Source: Hirundichthys speculiger (lineage: Eukaryota > Chordata > Actinopteri > Beloniformes > Exocoetidae). From it: a stretch of DNA of 64,000 nt. A program made the position numbers and the translations under genes. Under the pieces are notes generated by a model that was not told the origin of the DNA, did no database searches, and was given only the letters and a program-made list of their open reading frames with translations. Shown piece after piece: positions 48,605 through 60,694 of the stretch. Position 1 is the stretch's first letter. Every line of letters starts with the position of its first letter. The DNA lies in NCBI GenBank assembly GCA_018398805.1, contig JAGFBZ010002043.1:34915-98914 (forward strand). The letters run 5' to 3'.

Positions 48605-50220
48605 CACCTGAATTGAAGGAGTTGCTGGCAGGACAACAAACGGTGATGGTACCAAATCACTGAACAGACAAACCCTCACAAGTTAAACCACAAGTAAAAC
48701 CTGCCACCATCTGAACAGGAAGTTAAGTAAATTCTTTAAAAAATGAACAATTGTTCCTGCCAGTGAAGTTATGATGGTTTGTTTGGGTACAGGTTGTGCT
48801 TCTTTGCAGAACTGGAGTTGACAAAGTAACATTTTGATCCCTGAAGGCTGACGGTGGTGTGAAGACCAAAGAATCAGTGAAACAACTGTACACCCTGAAA
48901 AGACCCACTCAAGGACAGTCTGAGATTAGGCATCAAGGTTATTTTTCCCTGACAACTGGCCATCCAACTAAATTCAAGATGTTTAACAATTTAAGATCCT
49001 AATGGAGAGGTGCCTGAAGAGGTTTATCCACCAGCGTACACAACTGATCTCAGAGCTACTCAGTGGTCTTCTCACAAAGTCTGATTATTAGTCAAGAATC
49101 TGCCAGTTTGAAATATCAAAAAAGATTTGAAATTTAATATTTGTACATCTTAGCAATCGTTTGTGTTTCACATCTATTTAATACATGAAAATAGCAATGC
49201 ACAAAAAGAATTCCTGAGTTCAGCAAGATGTCACTGGTGTTTGTAAGGCAGCTAAAGGGGAAGAGAGCCAGAAGGTGGAGGAGGAAACACTGGCAGGGTT
49301 TTCTGGTGAGTTTGGACAGTGTTTCAGGTTGGAGCGGACAGTAACAGACCGATCCAAAAGAAACTCCAGCATATGGCCTCTCTCTGTGGGACATAAAGTC
49401 CTCAACTACAGTGCCTCCTTAAATATTTGGTTTCATCCTAGAATCATACTAATCATCCTACGCACATACTGATGATTTCTCCATCTTGTACAAAGGAAAT
49501 TTATATTTTTAAAAAGTCAAAGGAGAACTTAAGATAATTGTTTTAACTTCAAGTACGGGAGGGAGAGTCTCTAAATCTCTTTCTAGATCCCAGTGGCTGT
49601 GTGGGTGTGCATCACCCCAGTCTTAACGCGTTGGTCATAACGTCATATAAATTACAGTCTCTCTCCCAAAGCTTAAACTTGGCAAAGCACAGAGATGAAG
49701 TGGTCAAGAGGGGGTGAATTAGATCAACATTACGTTATCTTGGACACACAGGACGTGATCTTTTTGTGGAAACGGTGAATCACAATCTCAAAGGAATAAC
49801 TGTCATCATTTTACAGGGAGGGGACTGAAAATATAGTTCATTAGAAGAGTTAAGTAAGGTCACAAAGAGATGGGATTTGCAGTGAATTCATCTTAGATAA
49901 GCCCGTCATTGTACAGCAGGAATAATTTGCCAAGAAGAAATTTAGGATAATGAGGCAAACAGGAAAGCAGCCTGCTTGGATTTACGGCATAGTCATAGTG
50001 ACCAACATTTCACTGCTGTTATTAAAACAGATCAGCTTCTAAAAAAGCTAAGAAGATTTAAGTGTATATTAAAATGAGAATCTCATGGTATTCCTCTGTC
50101 TTTCTGACCTTCAGTTTGAACAGATTTAAAACTGAATTGCAGTGCCATCTAGTGGTGCTAGACTGTTATAGGTTTTCCTGATTCTCCATATCTATCTGTA
50201 GACATGTAAACATACATACA
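48605..50220. other. No gene recognised
   Basis: Unique-looking sequence. Short frames near 49.1-49.5 kb on both strands have no recognisable domain. Confidence 0.4.
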
Positions 50221-50222
50221 TA

Positions 50223-50313
<91 letters not shown>
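50221..50313. repeat. (TG)n-(TA)n microsatellite
   Basis: A short TG run grades into about 75 bp of TA with a single phase break near 50282. Confidence 0.97.
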
Positions 50314-50315
<2 letters not shown>

Positions 50316-50319
50316 TACA

Positions 50320-50626
50320 CTAGGCTACTTTTCTTTTCTTTTTTCTTTTACTATTAGACAGGGTATTTTGAAATCCCTAATTTGTAATTTGTAAATTTGT
50401 AATTTTTTGTAATTTTTTTGTACATTGGGATTGCACATGTGGGCCAGAGTTATTTAGTCTAATTTGTTATTCTTATATATTTAATTCTTGGTAAGGTGTA
50501 GTATTTAAAGTGTTAATTTACTTATTTTATATGTAGAGTATTGTTGTTTTTATAGGATGGAGCACTGCAATGAAAGAATTTCCCGCAAGGGATTAATAAA
50601 GTATTTTCAATTCAATTCAATTCAAT
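50320..50626 (+). mobile_element. LINE 3' end (untranslated tail)
   Basis: It ends with GAATTTCCCGCAAGGGATTA, then ATAAAGTATTTTC and the tail TTCAATTCAATTCAATTCAA. This is the usual end of L2/Rex1-like LINEs in fish. Only the 3' untranslated region is present, and it directly abuts the Tc1-like element. Confidence 0.6.
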
Positions 50627-53600
50627 ATATATACACACTACTCAAAAAATTAAAGGAACACTTGTAATCAGATTATAGCATCAAGTCAATTAAACCTCTA
50701 GGATATTGATCTGGTCAGGTAAGTAGCAGAGGGGGTTGTTAATCAGTTTCAGCTGCTTTGGTGTTAATGACATTAACAACAGGTGCACTAGAGGGGCAAC
50801 AACGAGACGACCATCAGAACAGGAATGGTTGTACAGGTGGAGGCCACTGTCACTACTGTTAGCATGAGGCGCTACCTGGACCCTACAGAGGCTAAGGTGT
50901 CACTACTGTTAGCATGAGGCGATACCTGGACCCTACAGAGGTTGCACAGGTGTCACTACTGTTAGCATGAGGCGATACCTGGACCCTACAGAGGTTGCAC
51001 AGGTGTCACTACTGTTAGCATGAGGCGCTACCTGGACCCTACAGAGGTTGCACAGGTGTCACTACTGTTAGCATGAGGCGATACCTGGACCCTACAGAGG
51101 TTGCACAGGTGTCATTACTGTTAGCATGAGGCGATACCTGGACCCTACAGGGTTTGCACAGGTGTCACTACTGTTAACATGAGGCGCTACCTGGACCCTA
51201 CAGAGGTTGCACAGGTGTCACTACTGTTAGCATGAGGCGCTACCTGGACCCTACAGAGGTTGCACAGGTGTCATTACTGTTAGCATGAGGCGATACCTGG
51301 ACCCTACAGAGGTTGCACAGGTGTCACTACTGTTAGCATGAGGCAATACCTGGACCCTACGCACAGGTGTCACTACTGTTAGCATGAGGCGATACCTGGA
51401 CCCTACAGAGGTTGCACAGGTGTCACTACTGTTAGCATGAGGCGCTACCTGGACCCTACAGAGGTTGCACGGGTGTCACTACTGTTAGCATGAGGCGATA
51501 CCTGGACCCTACAGAGGTTGCACGGGTGTCACTACTGTTAGCATGAGGCGATACCTGGACCCTACAGAGGTTGCACGGGTGTCACTACTGTTAGCATGAG
51601 GCGATACCTGGACCCTACAGAGGTTGCACGGGTGTCACTACTGTTAGCATGAGGCGATACCTGGACCCTACAGAGGTTGCACAGGTGTCACTACTGTTAG
51701 CATGAGGCGATACCTGGACCCTACAGAGGTTGCACAGACTACTGTTAGCATGAGGCGATACCTGGACCCTACAGAGGTTGCACAGGTGTACTGTTAGCGC
51801 TTGCACAGGTGTCGCTACTGTTAGCTTGAGGCGATACCTGGATCCTACAGAGGTTGCACAGGTGTCGCTACTGTTAGCATGAGGCGATACCTGGACCCTA
51901 CAGAGGTTGCACAGGTGTCGCTACTGTTAGCATGAGGCGATACCTGGACCCTACAGAGGTTGCACAGGTGTCACTACTGTTAGCATGAGGCGATACCTGG
52001 ACCCTACAGAGGTTACACAGGTGTCACTACTGTTAGCATGAGGCGCTACCTGGACCCTACAGAAGTTGCACAGGTGTCACTACTGTTAGCATGAGGCGCT
52101 ACCTGGACCCTACAGAGGTTGCACAGGTGTCATTACTGTTAGCATGAGGCGATACCTGGACCCTACAGAGGTTGCACAGGTGTCACTACTGTTAACATGA
52201 GGCACTACCTGGACCCTACAGAGGGTGCACAGGTGTCACTACTGTTAGCATGAGCCGCTACCTGGACCCTACAGAGGTTGCACAGGTGTCATTACTGTTA
52301 GCATGAGGCGATACCTGGACCCTACAGAGGTGCCAGGTGTCATTACTGTTAGAGAGGCGATACCTGGACCCTACAGAGGTTGCACAGGTGTCACTACTGT
52401 TAGCATGAGGCACTACCTGGACCCTACAGAGGTTTGCACAGGTGTCACTACTGTTAGCATGAGGCGATACCTGGACCCACAGGTGTCACTACTGTTAGCA
52501 TGATACCTGGACCCTGCAAAGGTTGCACAGGTGTCACTACTGTTAGCATGAGCGCTACCTGGACCCTACAGAGGTTGCACAGGTGTCATTACTGTTGCAT
52601 GAGGCGATACCTGGACCCTACAGAGGTTGCACAGGTGTCACTACTGTTAGCATGAGGCGATACCTGGACCCTACAGAGGTTGCACAGGTGTCACTACTGT
52701 TAGCATGAGGCGATACCTGGACCCTACAGAGGTTGCACAGGTGTCACTACTGTTAGCATGAGGCGATACCTGGACCCTACAGAGGTTGCACAGGTGTCAC
52801 TACTGTTAGCTTGAGGCGATACCTGGACCCTACAGAGGTTGCACAGGTGTCACTACTGTTAGCATGAGGCGATACCTGGACCCTACAGAGGTTGCACAGG
52901 TGTCACTACTGTTAGCATGAGGCACTACCTGGACCCTACAGAGGGTGCACAGGTGTCACTACTGTTAGCCTGAGCCGCTACCTGGACCCTACAGAGGTTG
53001 CACAGGTGTCATTACTGTTAGCATGAGGCGATACCTGGACCCTACAGAGGTTGCACAGGTGTCATTACTGTTAGCATGAGGCGATACCTGGACCCTACAG
53101 AGGTTGCACAGGTGTCACTACTGTTAGCATGAGGCGATACCTGGACCCTACAGAGGTTGCACAGGTGTCACTACTGTTAGCATGAGCCGCTACCTGGACC
53201 CTACAGAGGTTGCACAGGTGTCATTACTGTTAGCATGAGCCGCTACCTGGACCCTACAGAGGTTGCACAGGTGTCATTACTGTTAGCATGAGGTGATACC
53301 TGGACCCTACAGAGGTTGCACAGGTGTCATTACTGTTAGCATGAGGCGATACCTGGACCCTACAGAGGTTGCACAGGTGTCATTACTGTTAGCATGAGGC
53401 GATACCTGGACCCTACAGAGGTTGCACAGGTGTCACTACTGTTAGCATGAGCAGCTACCTGTACCCTACAGAGGTTGCACAGGTGTCATTACTGTTAGCA
53501 TGAGCTGCTACCTGGACCCTACAGAGGTTGCACAGGTGTCATTACTGTTAGCATGAGCTGCTACCTGGACCCTACAGAGGTGCACAGGTGTCATTACTGT

Positions 53601-54240
53601 TAGCATGAGGCGATACCTGGACCCTACAGAGGTTGCACAGGTGTCATTACTGTTAGCATGAGGCGATACCTGGACCCTACAGAGGTTGCACAGGTGTCAT
53701 TACTGTTAGCATGAGGCGATACCTGGACCCTACAGAGGTTGCACAGGTGTCATTACTGTTAGCATGAGCCGCTACCTGGACCCTACAGAGGTTGCACAGG
53801 TGTCATTACTGTTAGCATGAGGTGATACCTGGACCCTACAGAGGTTGCACAGGTGTCATTACTGTTAGCATGAGGCGATACCTGGACCCTACAGAGGTTG
53901 CACAGGTGTCATTACTGTTAGCATGAGGCGATACCTGGACCCTACAGAGGTTGCACAGGTGTCACTACTGTTAGCATGAGCAGCTACCTGGACCCTACAG
54001 AGGTTGCACAGGTGTCATTACTGTTAGCATGAGCTGCTACCTGGACCCTACAGAGGTTGCACAGGTGTCATTACTGTTAGCATGAGCTGCTACCTGGACC
54101 CTACAGAGGTTGCACAGGTGTCATTACTGTTAGCATGAGGCGATACCTGGACCCTACAGAGGTTGCACAGGTGTCATTACTGTTAGCATGAGGCGATACC
54201 TGGACCCTACAGAGGTTGCACAGGTGTCATTACTGTTAGC

Positions 54241-54730
<490 letters not shown>

Positions 54731-54811
54731 CACTTTAAATAATTACAGATTTGAGCAACGGGTTACATCAAAATCCAGTTGTTTACTCTCTTTTCAACAT
54801 GGAACCATCGG

Positions 54812-54885
54812 GGAATGTGGGAAAATACTGTGAAGATCATTTCAAGTCAGCATCTACCAAAATTATGACTAAGTTGTTTTAGGAT
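54812..54885 (+). mobile_element. Diverged fragment of the 3.8/23.9-kb hAT family
   Basis: GAATGTGGGAAAATACTGTG, TTTCAAGTCAGCATCTACC and AAAATTATGACTAAGTTG match, with mismatches, the segment at 24727-24805 (and 4606-4680) of the two full hAT copies. Ends are missing. Confidence 0.6.
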
Positions 54886-55082
54886 GACTAGCATAATATT
54901 ACTAGTTGAGAACTGAGGTCTGACACAGACACCTCCCCATCCAGGACCAATTATGTGTGTCTGTTAATAAAGGGTCAGCTGGTATTTGTTTCCTGTATCA
55001 TAACACCCTAGCTCCATCTCTCTGAAACACAGGGAGGGGACACAGCCCCCTCCCCAACCCACTCCCATGGGAGGGGATCCAG

Positions 55083-55175
55083 GTACTGACAACAGTCAGG
55101 ATTTGAACCAGCTTGGACCACCCTTTCATTGGTGCCTTACTTCAGTGCACAATCCCACCACACCACCAAGTCCCC
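55083..55175 (-). other. tRNA-like cassette U1 (left arm)
   Basis: On the minus strand, GACTTGGTGGTGTGGTGGG resembles an A box, and GGTTCAAATCC at 55109-55099 is a perfect B box (consensus GGTTCRANTCC). No cloverleaf could be drawn, so it is not a tRNA gene. Confidence 0.6.
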
Positions 55176-55400
55176 TTCACACTGAGCTGGTCTCTGGTAG
55201 CACATTTAACATTGAATTTCTGCTGCTGGACTTGAAAAAGTACATTCAGTCATAAGTTTATATCTGATTCTGGTCCAGTGTTCTCACAACCATAATGACT
55301 GTTGGGTCTCTGAGATCTTTTCAAACATCATTTACAGTTTTAAACTTTAGTTTCTTGCTATAGCATCCTCATATATCCTCTAATTGAACATCTCCATTAA

Positions 55401-55484
55401 CCTGAGCAGGGTTTGAACCCCTGATCTCCTGCACCAAATTCAGAACCGCACCGGCAGTTTAATCCACTGAGCTATCCAGTGATG
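55401..55484 (-). other. tRNA-like cassette U2 (left arm)
   Basis: A perfect A box, TAGCTCAGTGG (55474-55464), and a perfect B box, GGTTCAAACCC (55419-55409). The B box sits in a T-arm-like hairpin CAGGG-GTTCAAA-CCCTG. An acceptor stem is not evident. Confidence 0.7.
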
Positions 55485-55692
55485 GTGGCTGATGTCACAG
55501 AGAGGACAGATGATCACAACTGAAGGTTCTGAACTACCAGCAGACAACATAGCAGATGTTCAAGACACCTGCAGATACCTGGGGCTCATCAGAAGGCGGC
55601 ACGGAGGTGGACCACAATCAGAAACCTGCAAAGTTAGCTGATCCAGGTTATCAATATCTATGTCCTACCAGTAATCAGGGACCCCGCTGGCA

Positions 55693-55790
55693 TAAAATAC
55701 CCACCACAGGTAAGACTTTAGCTAGCAGCCATCAACCTTTCATTGGGGCCTTACGGCCATGAATGACCCCACCAGACCACCCAGGCACCT
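55693..55790 (-). other. tRNA-like cassette U3 (left arm), degenerate
   Basis: TGGGTGGTCTGGTGGGG resembles the A-box part of U1. The B box has decayed to TAGCTAAAGTC; the partner in the right arm keeps AGTTCAAGTCT. Confidence 0.4.
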
Positions 55791-55834
55791 TCATCCTGTG
55801 GTGGTGTCTAATACTCTACAGCTGGACCGTCAGT

Positions 55835-55910
55835 CTTCTTGGAGGACTTGAACTCAGCAACTCTGACACCTCTAACAGCTCTTTAACAACCTGAGCTACC
55901 CAGGTGTGCT
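55835..55910 (-). other. tRNA-like cassette U4 (left arm)
   Basis: A box TAGCTCAGG at 55898-55890 and B box AGTTCAAGTCC at 55854-55844, at tRNA-like spacing. Confidence 0.6.
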
Positions 55911-57051
55911 GCTAGCTGAGAACATTTCAGTCTTTATTCAGATCAGAGCGGCCAAGAGACTGAAAAGCTGAGGAACAACTTTTCAGCTGACGATCCGGCG
56001 TCATTGTGGATACACAGATACACAGTCTTACATATTTGTAATAGTTCCACTATTTCCTAATGTTTGCAGAGCATAATAAAGGCTCCAGTGATATTAAGCA
56101 ACCTAAGTAGTATTGATTTAACTTTTTTATTCTGCCAGTACAAGTACAGTGTTAGAATAACTCAAACGAACCACATTAATTATATTCAGTTGTGTTAAGT
56201 TGATTGAACTCAATCCTTTTAATTTAACCTGATAAACCCGACGAGGACGCCGGCGTCCTCATTGTTTAATAATTTTGTCTAAAAATGACTCACACAGAAG
56301 GATCACTTCATCTGTTATCTGTGTTTGGTATCATTGAACTCTGCAGAGTCTCCTCTTTGCAAAGATAATTTTCTTTCATCTCTTATATATCTTGCACAAG
56401 AGGTGCCCAAAGACATAAAAGCCGAAAGTCGTGAAAGTCAGCTCTTACCAGTTTTCGTCGGTAAAAGTCCCAGAAAACGCGGAGCAACGGTTTGAATCCG
56501 GTCCCTGTTTGTTGACAGAGGCTTAGCTTGTCTATAAACAGAAAGATGCTCACTCGAGCCATTTTTGGTTGCTGAGAACAAGCCCTGAACAAGCTTTCTT
56601 CTTCATGTACGGTTGAATTCTCGTGATCATTTATTGAGATTTAATGTCAATAAATGTTATTACTTATAACCAAAGCACTTTTTTGCAATTCAGTACCATA
56701 TTAGAAGTGTAAAAAACGTTTTGTTTGATTTCCGATCGTAGTTTTTCAAGCAGAGGAATCATCTTCCCAAAACAAAGATGGCTTTGTTCGAATTTCCGGT
56801 GACTCTCTTTGCAATGCATTTGATTGACAGCTACAAGGCGGACCTTAGATTCGTCATGTCCGCCTTTTAGAGCATAGATCAACCTTTCCAATGACGTATT
56901 GCATGTGTAATTCGACTCTATCTGAGCCGTTTTATGTCTGCGCGTAACGCTGCGCCTCCCCAGTCCTGCATGTGCGCATTTACGCAGAGCGCTCAGCGGT
57001 GCAGGCAGCAAAATAACTCACCTAAAATAAGATAAATTACTTCACGGTTAA

Positions 57052-57159
57052 ATGGCTCAAAGTAAGTCAAAAACACGTTTTAGTGTCCAGGAGGCGCTGG
57101 AGAAGATTTTTGAGGACTCTTCAGACAGTGAACATTATTCCTGCCCCCTCCCTGCTTGA
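57052..57159 (+). pseudogene. piggyBac transposase N-terminal scrap
   Basis: The ATG at 57052 gives MAQSKSKTRFSVQEALEKIF followed by EDSSDSEHYS, and stops at TGA 57157-57159 after 35 codons. A short basic start, then [FY]-x-x-x-E-A-L, then an acidic DSSDSE run, is the usual N-terminus of PGBD-type transposases. The DDD catalytic domain and the C-terminal zinc finger are absent. It lies about 0.8 kb inside the left end, oriented toward the right end. Confidence 0.65.
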
Positions 57160-57304
57160 CATTCATGCAATTGAGCCTCATAACCTCAAAACCTTAACTG
57201 TAACATATATTTTAAAAAGTATATATGCTCCACATGTAGTCATATATATTTGTAGTCATCAAATATATTATGAATTGGTGGTTTTTACACAGTTATGTAT
57301 GTTA

Positions 57305-58308
57305 GTATACACCACCATTGTAGGACTGATTAAGAATAACAATGAGTCAGCCTACAGGGAGGAGGTCGAACACTTGACTGACTGGTGCTCCAACAACAAC
57401 CTGGTCCTCAACACAGCCAAAACCAAGGAAATCATTTTGGATTTCAGGAAACCCAAAAAGACGGTGCTCCCCACCCTTTCCATTAAAGGAGAGGAGGTTG
57501 AGAGGGTGGAGAGCTTCAAGTTCCTTGGAGTACATATATCGGCCGACCTCACCTGGGCTGTCCACACAACGTACCAGGTGAGGAAAGCCCATCAGCACCT
57601 TTACTTCCTCAGGAAGCTGAAGCAGGCTCACCTCCCCCGCCCCCTGCTGGTTAATTTCTACAGGGCATCCATCGAGTCCATCCTGACCTACTGCTGTACA
57701 GTGTGGTTCACCAGCTGCACTGCCAAGGACAGGAAGGACCTGCAGCGGGTGGCGAGGACGGCGGAGACGATCATTGGAACCACACTTCCCCCCCTCAGAG
57801 ACATTTACACTGGCCGACTGAAAAAGAAGGCCAGAAACATCAGCACAGATCCCTCACACCCCGGTTATTCTGCCCCCTTCCCTCTGGAAAGAGATTCCGC
57901 TCTCTCAAAGCCAGAACTACAAGACTCATTAACAGCTTCTTCCCCCAGGCCGTCAAAGCCATCACCCCCCACCCCCCACTCTGAGACTGACAATGGTCAC
58001 CCTCACCACCAAGTGCAATATCCCTTCCCCCCCAAAGACACCTACCTGCTGTAAATAATGACATTGCTATAATGTAAGCTCTTCTGCACTACAGTACACA
58101 CTGATACCCGTATTTATCATACCCATTTTTTTTTATACCTTGTAAATACTTATTTTATATTTTATATTTTATATTGTTATGTGGATATTGTGCTTTGTTG
58201 TTTTCTTGTTTTTCTCTCCCGCTGCCATGTGGAGCTGCTAAACTGATTTTCACAGTTAATGTTGGTAACAATGCGAACAGTGACAATAAAGGATTTGATT
58301 TGATTTGA
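57305..58308 (+). mobile_element. 5'-truncated L2/Rex1-like LINE
   Basis: The copy begins within the reverse transcriptase active-site region and runs to a 3' untranslated end with AATAAA and the tail GGATTTGATTTGATTTGA. Truncation at the 5' end is the normal outcome of target-primed reverse transcription. It is inserted in the piggyBac element, so it is younger than that insertion. A clear TSD was not found. Confidence 0.8.
57308..57990 (+). pseudogene. LINE reverse transcriptase C-terminal part, frameshifted
   Basis: The frame reads TTIVGLIKNNNESAYREEVE just after where the YADD catalytic motif should stand; that motif is lost at the truncation point. It continues LVLNTAKTKEIILDFRK and ESFKFLGVHISADLTW (the FLGV block after the palm). 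The thumb-like region follows, with KAHQHLYFLRKLKQ and SILTYCCTVWF. Near 57850 the frame shifts: the conserved tail LPSGKRFRSLKARTTRLINS continues one frame over. This is the usual C-terminus of fish L2/Rex1-like ORF2. The copy cannot make active enzyme. Confidence 0.85.
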
Positions 58309-59282
58309 GTATGTGGTTTATGGTAATACCAAAAACTAGTTGTAAATTTAAAAATGGCAAATTTGTGACTATTTTAACTCAAAATGATGAAAAATACCAA
58401 AATGTAAAGGAAAAAGTACCTATTGTCTCAGAATATCATTTTGGTTACCATGTGTTCATTTGGAGTCTCCAAAGGCCTTTTTGGAGCTGCGCCTAGATTT
58501 TTTAATGAAAAGACCACTGTAAAATGGTCATATGTTGTGCTATCTTCTTCAAATTTGAAACACATGTTCAGTTATAGTGTGCCTACAGCCTCATACTGTC
58601 ATTTACTATTTCAGATGAATATTCAGACTATTATTCATCCTAAAAGTCATTTTTTATTTCAGGTGGAACAAAATTTTAAATTTTTTACTGACTTCAGAGT
58701 TCCATTACTCTGTGTCTGTATCACCTAGAGTGTTCCTGACAGTTTTATAAGAAACTACAGAGTGTCTTCTTTATGGAACACTTTAATGCATCCATGTGGA
58801 CAGAACAGTTTAGAAGTTACAATCATTTTAATTTGGGTATGTCATTTTTAGGCGTTTTGCTAAAAAAAAGGGGGTCAGGGTTTATCAGGTTAATGTGGTC
58901 TCAGTAAATTCAACATAATATTGTTGTGTTTACACAATATAACAGTATCGTGTAGCTTTAAAGTAATGGTTAGATTTACTAAATGTCTTTTTCACATCAA
59001 TAGTCTTTTGCTTTTCCTGTTTAAACAACACAGTTGTGTCGGACTGGTTGACATAACTTTCAGTAAAATCAACATTTCATTTCTTAGAGTGTTTAAAACT
59101 AAACTTTATTGCCTTTAAGAATGTTGGCTTTTTTTCCACAACTGTGAGTCCTCAGTTTTACATTTATTCTCCTGCTGCCTTGGGTTTTTATGACCTAACG
59201 ACTGGGACCTCAAAAGAATTTGTGACCTCCACAGATAAACCATCAAACATTTCAGTTCGTGTCACCACTGAGCTCAGTGATA

Positions 59283-59340
59283 AAATTGAACTCAGGTCTT
59301 CCAGTAACTTCTCCACTATTCTATCACTCTGAGCTGTTTC
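59283..59340 (-). other. tRNA-like cassette M1 (loop)
   Basis: On the minus strand, an A-box-like AGCTCAGAGTG (59335-59325) and a B-box-like GAGTTCAATTT (59293-59283). Degenerate, and related to U4 in layout. Confidence 0.4.
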
Positions 59341-59439
59341 CTCCTGCTGGAGGTTCATCTCTTCAGCAGATTTCAATTGTCAGTTTGGTTGTTAAACCTT
59401 AATAAATCAGAAGCATCAACTCTCCATCAGCTGCTGTGG

Positions 59440-59502
59440 TGAGGAGTTGAACTCATTCCTGCTGAAGACAAAGCAGATGTTTAACTCTCTGAGCTGCTCA
59501 CT
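59440..59502 (-). other. tRNA-like cassette M2 (loop)
   Basis: On the minus strand, an A-box-like AGCTCAGAGAG (59495-59485) followed by GTTAAACATC, and a B-box-like GAGTTCAACTCC (59454-59443). Similar to U4 and M1. Confidence 0.45.
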
Positions 59503-59683
59503 GACTGGATCAACCCACCCAGAAAGACTCTAAATCAGAAAATAATCTCACATCAGTGATGTCTGAAGGTCCAACAACCAAACTGAAAACTTGAATTAGA
59601 TCAGGAGCTCCAGCACATCTGTGAGTGAGAAGCTCAGACTGTTAGAGAGCTTCTTCAGTGAGCGGAGAACCTGAGTTCATCCC

Positions 59684-60345
59684 TCATGAAGGAGGACGAC
59701 GGTGTTGAACGAGGAGCTGGAAACCACAAACAGGATCTGCATGAGTCCCAGGACGATCCAGGTGCTGCAGGACATGATGCGGTCCCTTATTGACCAGGTC
59801 TCTCGTGAGGGACTTCAGGTGGACCAGCACCAGGTGTTCAGAGCTCTTCATGACTACAGAGGTCAGGGCGACAGGTCTGGAGTCGTTCAGTCCTGTGATG
59901 GGGGGTTTCTCAGGGACCGGGATGATCATGGAGCACTTGAAACAGGAGGAGACTTCACACAGCTCCAGAGATCTTTTGAAGAGCCGAGTAGAGACGGGAA
60001 ACAGCTGGTCTGGACGGGTCCACAGACAGGAGGGAGAGTCTCCATCTGGGCCTGGAGCTTTCCTGGTCTTCTGTCTCTGAAACAGCGCTGGGTGGGGAGC
60101 TGGGTGATGATGGGAGGTGGGGGGAAGAGGGCAGGAAGAGAAGCTCCAGATAGGTGAGGGACAGGTGTGAAGTGGTCTCTCTCAGATCTGCAGTAGAAGG
60201 TGTTCAGGTCTTCAGCAGGGGGGGGGGGGCATCTCCTGTAGCTGCTGATCTCCTCCAGGTCTCTCCACAATGACGCTGGATCGTCAGCTGAAAAGTTGTT
60301 CCTCAGCTTTTCAGTCTCTTGGCCGCTCTGATCTGAATAAAGACT
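59684..60345 (-). pseudogene. LINE ORF2 fragment: linker and start of reverse transcriptase
   Basis: On the minus strand it reads EKLRNNFSADDPASLWRDLE, then DLNTFYCRSERDHF, then after a frameshift near 59928 IIPVPEKPPITGLNDSRPVA and LTSVVMKSSEHLVLVHLKSL. This is the endonuclease-RT linker and the first RT blocks (IPVPKK, LNDYRPVALT, KxFExL) of an L2/Rex1-like LINE. It ends before the catalytic motifs. It is a different copy from 57305-58308, and its upstream end lies in the right palindrome arm. Confidence 0.75.
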
Positions 60346-60365
60346 GAAAAGTTCTCGACCAGCAG

Positions 60366-60440
60366 CACACCTGGGTAGCTCAGGATGTTAAAGAGCTGTT
60401 AGAGGTGTCAGAGTCGCTGAGTTCAGGTCCTCCAAGAAGA
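60366..60440 (+). other. tRNA-like cassette U4 (right arm)
   Basis: A box TAGCTCAGGATG from 60376 and B box AGTTCAGGTCC at 60420-60430. Mirror copy of 55835-55910. Confidence 0.6.
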
Positions 60441-60604
60441 CTCATAGTCCAGCTGTCGATTATTGGACACAGATGTGAACTCACTGGCTGTCATGATGTT
60501 TATGGAAACCAATGAGACAACTGATGCTTGGATGAGTTCTTTATGTCTCATGAAAAACAGAAATGAAAGCTTAAATCTGCTAACAGACACCACCACAGGC
60601 TAAA

Positions 60605-60687
60605 GGGGGCTGGGTGGTCTGGTGGGATTGTTCATGGACGTAAAGCTTCAATGAAAGGTTGATGGCTGCTAGTTCAAGTCTTACCTG
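60605..60687 (+). other. tRNA-like cassette U3 (right arm)
   Basis: GGGTGGTCTGGTGGGATTG as an A-box-like part, and AGTTCAAGTCT at 60671-60681 as a B-box-like part. Better preserved than its left-arm partner. Confidence 0.5.
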
Positions 60688-60694
60688 TTGTCAC

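Larger units (their letters stand above)
54967..56010 (+). repeat. Left arm of a large imperfect palindrome
   Basis: About 1.04 kb that pairs in inverted orientation with 60270-61937. Matching runs include CACCACACCACCAAGTCCCC, GGGTTTGAACCCCTGATC, TACCTGGGGCTCATCAGAAG and AGCTGACGATCC. The arm contains four tRNA-like cassettes on its minus strand. Its inner end holds a short plus-strand LINE piece (KLRNNFSADDPASLW), so the repeated unit includes part of a retroelement. Confidence 0.88.
56228..58889 (+). mobile_element. piggyBac-superfamily derivative, interrupted by a LINE
   Basis: The ends are CCTGATAAACCC (left) and its inverse GGGTTTATCAGG (right), each directly flanked by TTAA (56224-56227 and 58890-58893). 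TTAA target sites with CCY-starting ends are diagnostic of piggyBac. Just inside the left end is a perfect 18-bp palindrome GAGGACGCCGGCGTCCTC at 56243-56260. An N-terminal transposase scrap (57052-57159) survives; the catalytic domain is deleted. A 5'-truncated LINE sits at 57305-58308. The element lies in the loop of the large palindrome. Confidence 0.88.

Noticed and set aside
55401..55484. A real tRNA gene
   Set aside because: A and B boxes are perfect, but no acceptor stem or full cloverleaf could be drawn, and the cassette is mirrored in a repeat arm.
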